A stretch of 64,000 nt of DNA, from positions 124,001 to 188,000 of the forward strand of contig NZ_SULI01000001.1 of the NCBI RefSeq assembly GCF_005518135.1, read 5' to 3'. A program made the position numbers and the translations under genes. Below the pieces are notes generated by a model. The model did no database searches. It saw nothing but the letters and a program-made list of their open reading frames with translations, and had not been told where the DNA came from. Within the stretch, counting starts at the first letter, position 1. Every line of letters starts with the position of its first letter. Of the stretch, positions 57,067-64,000 are shown one piece after another. The stretch is from Shimia litoralis. GTDB lineage: Bacteria; Pseudomonadota; Alphaproteobacteria; Rhodobacterales; Rhodobacteraceae.

Positions 57067-57657
57067 CTAGTTTTTGACGGTAAACTGCATGGCTGTACTG
57101 GTTTTAAACCCAAATATATGACGCAGCAGGCCGATGTGCGTTGTCCCCAGCGCGACAAAACCCTCCCGCTCATAAAGTGCTCTTGCGCGGGGGTTCACGT
57201 CAATCACATCCAAACGGACGGACCCAAGGCCTCTCTGCAGGGCCTCTGTCTTGACTGCATCCAGCAGGGCGGTGCCAACCCCAAGCCCGCGTGCGTCAGC
57301 CGATACGAATATGCCATCCATCACCAATGTGTCCTGCATCAGGTCGCGCTCCAGTATGCTGAGAACAGGTGCCCGCCACAAAGCCCCGAGCCACCCATAG
57401 GCCGCAGCAAGGTCTTGCATGCTCGCGCCGGTCAACGCGCCCTGCGCTGTTTTGAAACCCGCCATGCCCAGCAGCTGGCCGTCAGGTCCTTGGGCCGAGA
57501 TAGCAAACTGAGGTTTCAGGATAGAGCGAAAGAACGTCTGCGCTTTGTCATCCGGCCCCATGATCTTGCCCAGCTTTTCCGAAAATGCTTGCCAGTAGAG
57601 GGCCGCAGCCATGTCGCGATGGGCTTCTGTAAAACCTGATTGAATTGTAAATTGCAT
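57067..57657 (-). CDS. GNAT family N-acetyltransferase
   Basis: 196 residues. The acetyl-CoA pyrophosphate loop is V-S-A-D-A-R-G-L-G-V-G-T-A-L-L (R-G-L-G-V-G), with the next block N-P-R-A-R-A-L-Y-E-R-E-G-F at the C-terminal part. Acceptor unknown. It lies upstream of ecm on the same strand, with a 99-bp gap, and divergent from the PlsB-like gene. Confidence 0.85.
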   Translation of the reverse strand: MQFTIQSGFTEAHRDMAAALYWQAFSEKLGKIMGPDDKAQTFFRSILKPQFAISAQGPDGQLLGMAGFKTAQGALTGASMQDLAAAYGWLGALWRAPVLSILERDLMQDTLVMDGIFVSADARGLGVGTALLDAVKTEALQRGLGSVRLDVIDVNPRARALYEREGFVALGTTHIGLLRHIFGFKTSTAMQFTVKN

Positions 57658-57729
57658 CTGGGCTCTCGAAATGTCGATTTTCCTCAATTAATATATTTAC
57701 CCTGACGCCTGTGACTGCAAGGGTTTGGC

Positions 57730-59088
57730 ATGACGTCTAGTGTCGAAGTCCCATTGTGGCTGTTCCTTTTGATTTTGCTGTTTGCAGCTGTGACGGCCGC
57801 AAGCCATTTTCTATTTCCATCGGTGCGCTGGTTCTTCCGTCGTCGTATGGAACGGGCAGTTGCCCGTTTGAACCAGCGTCTGGAACGGCCGATCGAACCG
57901 TTTAAGCTGGCCCGGCGGCACGACATGATACAACAGTTAATATACCATCCCGATGTGACGCGGGCGATTGTAGAACACGCCAAAGCTGAGGGCATTCCAG
58001 AGAATGTCGCATTTCAAGAGGCCAAGTCATACGCGCGGGAAATCGTGCCATCCTTTAGCGCCTCGGCCTACTTCGGGTTTGCAATTCGTTTGGCGCGATT
58101 CCTCAGTCGGGCGCTGTATCGGGTTCGATTGGCCCACTTTGATGCCGACACGCTTCAGAATGTGTCCAAGGATGCCACAGTGGTTTTTGTGATGAACCAC
58201 AAATCCAATATGGATTATGTGCTGGTGACATATCTTGCCGCCGAGCGTTCGGCATTGGCGTATGCGGTTGGCGAATGGGCGCGTGTTTGGCCATTATCGC
58301 GTCTGATCAAGGCAATGGGCGCCTATTTTATTCGCCGCAAATCACGAAATGCGCTCTATCGTAAGGTGCTGGCGCGATATGTGCGGCTGGCCACCGATGG
58401 TGGTGTGACGCAAGCCATGTTCCCCGAAGGCGGGCTGTCACTTGATGGGGCTCCGCAAGAGGCCAAGCTTGGGTTGTTGAAATACATCACCGACGGGTTT
58501 GATCCAGAGGTGCGGGATGTCGTGTTTGTGCCCGTGGCCCTGAATTATGATCGTGTGCTCGAGGATCGCATTCTTCTTAAGGCGCTTGAGGGTGGCGGGC
58601 GACGCTTTCATGCGAAGATCAGCGTTGTCTCAGGGTTTTTCATGAAACAGCTTTGGCTGCGGATGCGCGGCAAGTATCACAAATTTGGCTATGCTGCGGT
58701 CAGCTTTGGGCACCCGCTCTCACTTGGTGAATTCGGGTCCAACCGCGAGGGTGATATTACGGAATCCCTGTCCCAAGAGTTGATGCACCGCATTGAAGCG
58801 GTGATGCCCGTGGTGCCGGTCCCCATGGTGGCCTATATTATACGGAAGGCGCAGGGTCCTGTGTCGCGCGCCGCCATCGAGCAGGCATATGCCAAACTTA
58901 TCGGAACACTCGCTGCACCGCACGTGCATCTGCCTCGCGGTGATCTGTCATATGCTTCAGAAGTTGGAATACGGACACTGCTTGAGAGAAAAATGATTCT
59001 CAAAAAGTCAGGGCAATACGTGTCAAACCCGGATCAAGCGACGGCATTAGCGTTCTATGCCAACTCAATCGCCCATTTGTTTGGCTAA
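57730..59088 (+). CDS. PlsB-like glycerol-3-phosphate acyltransferase
   Basis: 452 residues. An N-terminal membrane helix (about 8-27) and the acyltransferase motifs N-H-K-S-N-M-D (H-x4-D) near 156-162 and F-P-E-G-G near 232 belong to the PlsB family, which acylates glycerol 3-phosphate in the first step of phospholipid synthesis. Shorter than E. coli PlsB (about 800). Located between ecm and ccr, divergent from the GNAT gene. Confidence 0.82.
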   Translation: MTSSVEVPLWLFLLILLFAAVTAASHFLFPSVRWFFRRRMERAVARLNQRLERPIEPFKLARRHDMIQQLIYHPDVTRAIVEHAKAEGIPENVAFQEAKSYAREIVPSFSASAYFGFAIRLARFLSRALYRVRLAHFDADTLQNVSKDATVVFVMNHKSNMDYVLVTYLAAERSALAYAVGEWARVWPLSRLIKAMGAYFIRRKSRNALYRKVLARYVRLATDGGVTQAMFPEGGLSLDGAPQEAKLGLLKYITDGFDPEVRDVVFVPVALNYDRVLEDRILLKALEGGGRRFHAKISVVSGFFMKQLWLRMRGKYHKFGYAAVSFGHPLSLGEFGSNREGDITESLSQELMHRIEAVMPVVPVPMVAYIIRKAQGPVSRAAIEQAYAKLIGTLAAPHVHLPRGDLSYASEVGIRTLLERKMILKKSGQYVSNPDQATALAFYANSIAHLFG

Positions 59089-59241
59089 CCGTGCAGGTGC
59101 AGCAAGAATTTCTGCAGTTGCGGGGTTATAAAATTACAAAATCAATCCAAGTGTGGTTGCAATGTTACTCGGCTGGGGATATTTCAGCTAAAGAAACCGC
59201 GATTCTGCGTCGCGGCATGAGTTTAACTTCAGGAGAGTAAG

Positions 59242-60528
59242 ATGGCTCTGGACACTGAAATCGGCATTGCGGCCTATGATGCACCCGAAAAAGACCTGTA
59301 TGAAGTTGGAGAAATGCCTCCGATGGGTTTTGTTCCACCAAAGATGTATGCGTGGGCTATTCGCCGCGAACGTCACGGAGAGCCTGACAAGTCTTTCCAA
59401 GTAGAGGTCGTGGACACCCCCAAACTGGACAGCCATGAAGTTCTGGTATTGGTGATGGCCGCTGGCGTGAACTATAACGGCGTATGGGCCGGCCTTGGCG
59501 TTCCAATCTCTCCCTTTGATGGGCACAACGCAGATTACCATATCGCAGGCTCTGATGCGTCCGGCATCGTTTGGGCGGTGGGCGATAAGGTGAAAACTTG
59601 GAAAGTGGGTGACGAAGTTGTCATTCACTGTAACCAAGACGACGGTGATGACGAAGAATGTAACGGTGGCGATCCGATGTTCTCGCCGTCGCAGCGTATC
59701 TGGGGTTATGAAACACCTGACGGATCGTTCGCACAGTTTACACGCGTTCAAGCGCAACAGCTTTTGCCACGTCCCAAGCACCTGACTTGGGAAGAGTCGG
59801 CTTGCTATACTCTGACATTGGCGACCGCTTACCGTATGTTGTTTGGCCACGCGCCTCACGAACTTAAGCCAGGTCAAAACGTCTTGGTTTGGGGCGCATC
59901 GGGCGGTCTGGGATCTTTTGCCATCCAGTTGATCAATGCTGCTGGTGCCAACGCGATTGGCGTGATTTCCGATGAAGACAAACGTGAATTCGTGATGTCT
60001 CTGGGGGCCAAAGGTGTTCTGAACCGGAAAGATTTTAAATGCTGGGGTCAGCTTCCAACAGTGAACACGCCCGAGTACGCAGAATGGTTCAAAGAAACCC
60101 GCAAGTTCGGCAAGGCCATCTGGGATATCACCGGCAAGGGCAACAACGTCGACATGGTGTTTGAACACCCGGGCGAAGCCACATTCCCTGTCTCTACCTT
60201 TGTCTGCAAAAAAGGCGGCATGGTTGTGATCTGTGCAGGGACATCCGGATTTAACTGTACGTTTGACGTGCGGTATATGTGGATGCACCAAAAGCGTCTT
60301 CAAGGATCGCACTTTGCGCACCTGAAGCAAGCCGCGTCTGCCAACCGCATGATGGTTGAGCGTCGCATCGACCCTTGCATGTCAGAAGTGTTCCCATGGG
60401 CCGAGATTCCTGATGCGCACGTGAAAATGATGCGCAACGAGCACAAGCCAGGCAACATGTCTGTTTTGGTTCAGGCTCCTAAAACCGGTCTGCGTACGCT
60501 GGAAGACGTGCTTGAAGCCGGAAAATAA
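59242..60528 (+). CDS. ccr: Crotonyl-CoA carboxylase/reductase
   Basis: 428 residues of the zinc-less medium-chain reductase family. The NADPH site is V-W-G-A-S-G-G-L-G-S-F near 210, with G-S-D-A-S-G-I-V in the N-terminal part. It carboxylates and reduces crotonyl-CoA to (2S)-ethylmalonyl-CoA, the key step of the EMC pathway. A terminator follows at 60579. Confidence 0.95.
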   Translation: MALDTEIGIAAYDAPEKDLYEVGEMPPMGFVPPKMYAWAIRRERHGEPDKSFQVEVVDTPKLDSHEVLVLVMAAGVNYNGVWAGLGVPISPFDGHNADYHIAGSDASGIVWAVGDKVKTWKVGDEVVIHCNQDDGDDEECNGGDPMFSPSQRIWGYETPDGSFAQFTRVQAQQLLPRPKHLTWEESACYTLTLATAYRMLFGHAPHELKPGQNVLVWGASGGLGSFAIQLINAAGANAIGVISDEDKREFVMSLGAKGVLNRKDFKCWGQLPTVNTPEYAEWFKETRKFGKAIWDITGKGNNVDMVFEHPGEATFPVSTFVCKKGGMVVICAGTSGFNCTFDVRYMWMHQKRLQGSHFAHLKQAASANRMMVERRIDPCMSEVFPWAEIPDAHVKMMRNEHKPGNMSVLVQAPKTGLRTLEDVLEAGK

Positions 60529-60578
60529 ATAAAATTTCGCCCTGGGGTGAACGCCCCAAAGGTGAAAATTCGATCATA

Positions 60579-60613
60579 TCCGCCCGCGAATCAGTTGTGA
60601 TGTCGCGGGCGGA
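60579..60613 (+). terminator. Rho-independent terminator after ccr
   Basis: An 11-bp GC-rich stem (TCCGCCCGCGA / TCGCGGGCGGA) followed by TTTCGTTT. Confidence 0.85.
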
Positions 60614-60731
60614 TTTCGTTTGCGCTCTAGGGCTTTCCAACAATCAATGACTTAGCGGATCGGCCCCTCGCTATTTTGGGGGAGGGGGAATAGGTGAATA
60701 TGACCAATAATTCACTCGTGCTATGCTTGTA

Positions 60732-60746
60732 TTAACCTTTCATTAA
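60732..60746. promoter_or_regulatory. CtrA-like site (TTAA-N7-TTAA)
   Basis: A full match to the alphaproteobacterial CtrA consensus TTAA-N7-TTAA, 23 bp before the small gene at 60769. Two 7-of-8 variants are found near luxI. CtrA control is inferred. Confidence 0.5.
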
Positions 60747-60768
60747 CCACTGAAAACGAGAGTTAATC

Positions 60769-60984
60769 ATGAAGAACGACTGGATACTCGACGTGCTTGC
60801 AGATCTGCGTAATTTTGCGCATGCAAACGGTTTGGATGCTCTGGCGGCGCAACTTGAAGATACTAAACTGGTTGCGACTGCCGAGATCACGTCGATAGCG
60901 GAAAGGTCTGGCACAGCGCCATACGCAGATGAAACAAAGACGGGAAGCTATTCTGGAGGAGCTCGAACAAGCGCAAGAGCTTGA
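60769..60984 (+). CDS. Small protein overlapping luxR
   Basis: 71 residues. The first 40 residues (W-I-L-D-V-L-A-D-L-R-N-F-A-H-A-N-G-L then L-A-A-Q-L-E-D-T) form an amphipathic helical unit that I remember from genes before luxR in other Rhodobacteraceae; the rest is low in structure. The last 56 bases overlap the luxR start in another frame, so translation is likely coupled. Function unknown. Confidence 0.65.
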   Translation: MKNDWILDVLADLRNFAHANGLDALAAQLEDTKLVATAEITSIAERSGTAPYADETKTGSYSGGARTSARA

Positions 60985-61642
60985 CGCCCTTCAGGACATT
61001 ATTGCGGCGCTCAGGGACCATTTTGGCGTTGACCATATGGTGTACCATTGGGTGAGTGCCGCGGGGGATCAATATGGATGTGGCACGTATTCTGACGAGT
61101 GGGTGCAACGGTATCTGGAAAAACAGTACATTCGCGTTGATCCGGTAATTGTTGGGTGTTTTCAAAGATTTCATCCTGTTGACTGGAAGCGTTTGGATTG
61201 GGCCAACAAGGCGGCCCGCAGCTTTCAGTCAGAAGCCATTTCCTATGGCATCGGCAATCAGGGGTTTACGGTCCCCATACGCGGCCCGCACGGGCAGTTC
61301 GCCCTATTTACAGCAAGTCATCATTGCACTGACGATGTTTGGTCTGAATTCACCGAGGGGAACCGGCGCGATCTGATTTTGATCGCGCATGAATTCAATC
61401 GCAAAGCGCTGGAGTTTGAACCCGGCCGGCAACCCGAGCATTCCCGCGCGTTATCACCCAGAGAAGTTGATGCCATAACATTGATCGCAATGGGGTATAG
61501 CCGCGCGCAAGTGGCCAATTCTCTCTCGATTTCCGAGCATACTCTCCGAGTGTATATTGAATCTGCCAGATCCAAACTTGGGGCTCTGAATACAACCCAT
61601 GCGGTAGCTAGAGCCATGAGTAGGGGGTTAATTGTGGTCTAA
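60929..61642 (+). CDS. luxR: LuxR family quorum-sensing regulator
   Basis: 237 residues: an autoinducer-binding domain (about 20-165) and a LuxR helix-turn-helix (about 175-233). The key residues of acyl-HSL receptors are present in W-V-Q-R-Y...D-P (the W57/Y61/D70/P71 set). It should bind an acyl-homoserine lactone made by LuxI downstream. Its start lies inside the preceding small gene. Confidence 0.9.
   Translation: MKQRREAILEELEQAQELDALQDIIAALRDHFGVDHMVYHWVSAAGDQYGCGTYSDEWVQRYLEKQYIRVDPVIVGCFQRFHPVDWKRLDWANKAARSFQSEAISYGIGNQGFTVPIRGPHGQFALFTASHHCTDDVWSEFTEGNRRDLILIAHEFNRKALEFEPGRQPEHSRALSPREVDAITLIAMGYSRAQVANSLSISEHTLRVYIESARSKLGALNTTHAVARAMSRGLIVV
61628..61642. promoter_or_regulatory. 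CtrA-like variant site at the luxR stop
   Basis: TTAA-N7-CTAA, 7 of 8 to the CtrA consensus, 92 bp before the luxI start. Confidence 0.3.
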
Positions 61643-61667
61643 AACGTGAACATTTGCGTACGCTGCA

Positions 61668-61682
61668 TTAGTTTATGGTTAA
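61668..61682. promoter_or_regulatory. CtrA-like variant site upstream of luxI
   Basis: TTAG-N7-TTAA, 7 of 8 to the CtrA consensus, 52 bp before the luxI start codon. Confidence 0.38.
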
Positions 61683-61733
61683 TTCTTTGCCTCTAGCCCT
61701 GTTCCCAGCTCGTCAATGGGAAGGGATTGCAAA

Positions 61734-62375
61734 ATGCTCCGCTATATCTATGGGAATGATCTTCACAACTATCCGAAACTTGAACGCACGATGTTTCTGG
61801 ACAGAGCAGACCAATTCAAAACGCGCCTTGGTTGGGATGTGCATGTCGACGAAAACGGTGAAGAGCGTGATGAATATGACGCCTTGAATCCGCTCTATGT
61901 GATTTGGGAAAAACCCGATGGTACGCATGGTGGTTCGATGCGTTTGTTGCCGACCACCGGCCCCTGCATGGTTAATGACCACTTCTTGAACCTGACCGAC
62001 GGCGTTCGGATTTCCAGCCATCTCATTTGGGAATGCACTCGGTTTTGCCTGTCGCGGGACACGGAACCACGCACGGCGGCGGCTCTGATGCTGGCAGGCG
62101 GAGAAGTGATGTGCGGGTTTGGTGTTAAGCACTATGTTGGTGTGTTTGACGCGCGCATGGTGCGGATTTATCGCATGATCGGCTCCTCTCCCGAAGTTCT
62201 GGGGTCCGAAGGCACCGGGCGTAACAAGATCAGCGTCGGCCTTTGGGAATTCACCCAAGAGGCACGCGCTGCGGTGGCAGAGCGTGCGGGGCTGCCATTG
62301 GAGACATCACGCATGTGGTTCGAGCTGGCCTTTGGGCACAGTCCTCAAGATCTCGCTGCTCAAAAGATTGCGTGA
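61734..62375 (+). CDS. luxI: Acyl-homoserine-lactone synthase
   Basis: 213 residues. The family residues are present: R/F/W of R...F-K-T-R-L-G-W in the N-terminal part, D-E-Y-D, G-S-M-R-L-L-P and the E/R pair in W-E-C-T-R-F. It joins S-adenosylmethionine with an acyl-ACP to give the signal. An AAGGGA site precedes the ATG at 61734; the in-frame ATG at 61716 is less likely. Confidence 0.93.
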   Translation: MLRYIYGNDLHNYPKLERTMFLDRADQFKTRLGWDVHVDENGEERDEYDALNPLYVIWEKPDGTHGGSMRLLPTTGPCMVNDHFLNLTDGVRISSHLIWECTRFCLSRDTEPRTAAALMLAGGEVMCGFGVKHYVGVFDARMVRIYRMIGSSPEVLGSEGTGRNKISVGLWEFTQEARAAVAERAGLPLETSRMWFELAFGHSPQDLAAQKIA

Positions 62376-62428
62376 CAAAATGCCAAGCATAACTGGCGCT
62401 CGTCATGGGCCGACTGTAGGGTCGCCCC

Positions 62429-63949
62429 ATGACAGATACGCTGACTCTTTCGCATGATCAGGCCGAGGCCTTTGACAACATCTCGGACATCCTGCGGGAG
62501 GCCGGTGTTGACTTAAACGACACGCTGTTGACGCCTCCGAAAGGAACCAAGTCAGCCGTCGGCGCAGTTCTTGGAAAAGCGGGTTCCGGCAAAACGCTGC
62601 TGTTGGCTGAACTTGTCAAAGCACTGGAAGCGGCTGGGGTGGATGTGGTCTCGGGTGATTACGAGGGCAAGCCACGTAAAGACCGGCGAACCTTGGCAAT
62701 TTTGGCGCCCACGAACAAAGCCGCGAGTGTTTTGCGCATGCGCGGGGTGCCTGCTACCACCATCCACCGGATTATCTATAGTCCGGTATATGACCCTGAG
62801 TATGAGCGCATCGCCGAATGGCTGGCAGGTAACGGCGACAAACCCGAGATCGAAGGCCTGAGCGAAGAAGCCTTGAACAGGGCTTTGCAGTTTTATCAAC
62901 TTCACAAGTCTATTCCTGGAGCATTGGCGGCAGCAGGTTTAAGGGGGTCGGACTTTATCACCGGCTGGAAGAGGCGGGACGAGCCGCTGGACATCGGGTT
63001 TGTGGATGAAGCATCCATGCTGGATGATCGTCAGTTTGATGATCTGAAAGAGATTTTCCCGACACTATTATTGTTCGGTGACCCCGCACAGTTGGCGCCC
63101 GTGAATCAATCCGGGGCGATGGTCTTTGAGAAACTTCCAGAATCGGCCATACATTCCCTGAGCCGTGTCCATAGGCAAAAGGCAGACAACCCGATTTTGG
63201 ACTTGGCGCACGCGTTGGCCGATCCACAGTTAGAGTTTCAAGATTTCGAACGGATGATCGAAGAAAAGTCCCGCATAGACGATCGCGTCGTTTTTGCGCA
63301 GCGCGTCGAAGTCGATTTTATGGCGCGGTCTCCGGTTTTGGTTTGGAGAAACGCAACCCGAATTCGGCTGATCAATGCGTTTCGCCGCGTCCATGATGCC
63401 CCTGCCGATATGTTGCTTGAGGGAGAGCCACTGATTTGTGATGGCATCGAACTTCCGTTAAAGCATCGCAAAAAGCGGCTGGACCTTGAGGCGCGGGGGC
63501 TGATCAAAGGCGCGCAAGTTGTCTATCTTGGGCCTGGTCGCAAACCGGGGTTTTCGCGTTTGCACGTGATGGGCGCAGAAGACCCGCAAGTGTCTGCGGC
63601 CTCGATTGTGAAAATCGAAATGCCGGATGAAGAAGAGCCCTTTATCCCATATGCGGCGCGCATGGGGGCGGCATTCCTGCATGGGGCGGCCGTCACCATT
63701 CACAAATCTCAGGGATCGCAGTGGGAGCAGGTACAGGTGTTTGCACCGGATTTGTTTGTGGCCGCGCGCATGGGGCGCGTCGAGGCAGGACAACCGCTGT
63801 GGAAACGTTTGGCATATGTCGCCATTACGCGTGCCCAAGAGCGGCTATATTGGGTGGTGCGCAATTCTCTGTCGCGGCCAAGCGGTCCTTTACGGGTTGA
63901 TGATCTCAAACCGGCACCTGCCACCCTCACTTTGGAGAGCCAAGAATGA
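62429..63949 (+). CDS. RecD-like ATP-dependent DNA helicase
   Basis: 506 residues, superfamily 1. Walker A G-K-A-G-S-G-K-T is at 49-56, Walker B I-G-F-V-D-E-A-S, motif III G-D-P-A-Q-L-A-P-V, motif V T-I-H-K-S-Q-G-S-Q-W and motif VI Y-V-A-I-T-R-A-Q-E-R. No RecB/RecC genes nearby, so it acts alone or with unknown partners. Overlaps the next gene by 4 bp (ATGA). Confidence 0.88.
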   Translation: MTDTLTLSHDQAEAFDNISDILREAGVDLNDTLLTPPKGTKSAVGAVLGKAGSGKTLLLAELVKALEAAGVDVVSGDYEGKPRKDRRTLAILAPTNKAASVLRMRGVPATTIHRIIYSPVYDPEYERIAEWLAGNGDKPEIEGLSEEALNRALQFYQLHKSIPGALAAAGLRGSDFITGWKRRDEPLDIGFVDEASMLDDRQFDDLKEIFPTLLLFGDPAQLAPVNQSGAMVFEKLPESAIHSLSRVHRQKADNPILDLAHALADPQLEFQDFERMIEEKSRIDDRVVFAQRVEVDFMARSPVLVWRNATRIRLINAFRRVHDAPADMLLEGEPLICDGIELPLKHRKKRLDLEARGLIKGAQVVYLGPGRKPGFSRLHVMGAEDPQVSAASIVKIEMPDEEEPFIPYAARMGAAFLHGAAVTIHKSQGSQWEQVQVFAPDLFVAARMGRVEAGQPLWKRLAYVAITRAQERLYWVVRNSLSRPSGPLRVDDLKPAPATLTLESQE

Positions 63950-64000
63950 AAAGCATCATCATTACCGGGGCGAGCTCGGGAATTGGTCGGGCGACGGCCG
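63946..64000 (+). CDS. Short-chain dehydrogenase/reductase, truncated by the window edge
   Basis: Only the first 18 codons are in the window. They contain I-I-I-T-G-A-S-S-G-I-G-R, the NAD(P)-binding T-G-x3-G-x-G motif of the SDR family. Its ATG overlaps the helicase stop (ATGA). Substrate unknown. Confidence 0.85.
   Translation, partial: MKSIIITGASSGIGRATA

Noticed and set aside
61656-61663. GCGTACGC palindrome upstream of luxI as a lux box
   Set aside because: Only the 8-bp core is symmetric; lux boxes are 18-20 bp with CTG/CAG ends, which are not met.

Overview
This 64 kb window reads as chromosome of a marine alphaproteobacterium of the family Rhodobacteraceae (Roseobacter group). The inference rests on gene content and order. 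Enzymes of the ethylmalonyl-CoA (EMC) pathway are present, together with a fused TAXI-type TRAP permease, an argH-lipoprotein-lysA string, an mdh/sucCDAB/lpd string, and a ccr gene next to luxR/luxI. No tRNA, rRNA, CRISPR array, insertion sequence or prophage was recognised. The window starts inside an ABC permease gene and ends inside a short-chain dehydrogenase gene.

Layout. 0-2.3 kb: NMT1/THI5-like ABC importer. 2.4-11.2 kb: housekeeping genes (trxC, a geranylgeranyl-reductase-family flavoprotein, a hotdog thioesterase, cspA, ettA, nadD, an EamA exporter, dacB, tlpA). 11.3-17.6 kb: argH, three small lipoprotein genes, a DUF2834 gene, lysA and a TIGR02302 gene. 17.7-21.8 kb: zinc-ribbon protein, ftsE-ftsX-plsC and a PPOX flavoprotein. 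21.9-33.1 kb, all on the minus strand: mdh, a glycosyltransferase-like gene, sucC, sucD, a DUF805 gene, odhA, odhB, an orphan gene and lpd. 33.3-37.8 kb: a SHOCT lipoprotein, a TauE/SafE permease, a compact three-hairpin locus with a 13-residue ORF, then mcl2-nnrU-DUF1737-mch. 38.3-42.7 kb: sdhC-D-A, a sulfotransferase-like gene, sdhB. 42.9-54.9 kb: accessory metabolism (ZIP transporter, flavoprotein dehydrogenase, DUF1989 protein, deoD, class III aminotransferase, beta-keto acid cleavage enzyme, RpiR regulator, TAXI-TRAP transporter, universal stress protein). 55-60.5 kb: ecm, GNAT, PlsB-like acyltransferase, ccr. 60.7-64 kb: luxR with an overlapping small gene, luxI, a RecD-like helicase and an SDR start.

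How it fits together. The window carries most of the oxidative TCA cycle from 2-oxoglutarate to oxaloacetate (OdhAB-Lpd, SucCD, SdhABCD, Mdh). It also carries four EMC-pathway enzymes (Ccr, Ecm, Mch and the (3S)-malyl-CoA thioesterase Mcl2). The EMC route returns glyoxylate, propionyl-CoA and malate to the cycle. The sdh and suc operons share a paired palindrome (TGTGATCACA, two copies about 20 bp apart) at a similar distance from the first gene, which suggests common control. Each TCA operon also carries one gene of the transferase type used on glycans or other surface molecules: a glycosyltransferase between mdh and sucC, and a sulfotransferase-like gene between sdhA and sdhB.

Leads. The strongest are the undescribed three-hairpin transcript at about 34.35-34.57 kb, the shared TCA palindrome, the aminotransferase/BKACE/RpiR cluster with a perfect 16-bp palindrome in its divergent promoter, and CtrA-like sites around luxR/luxI. 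Protein calls come from motifs and remembered family features. No database search was run.
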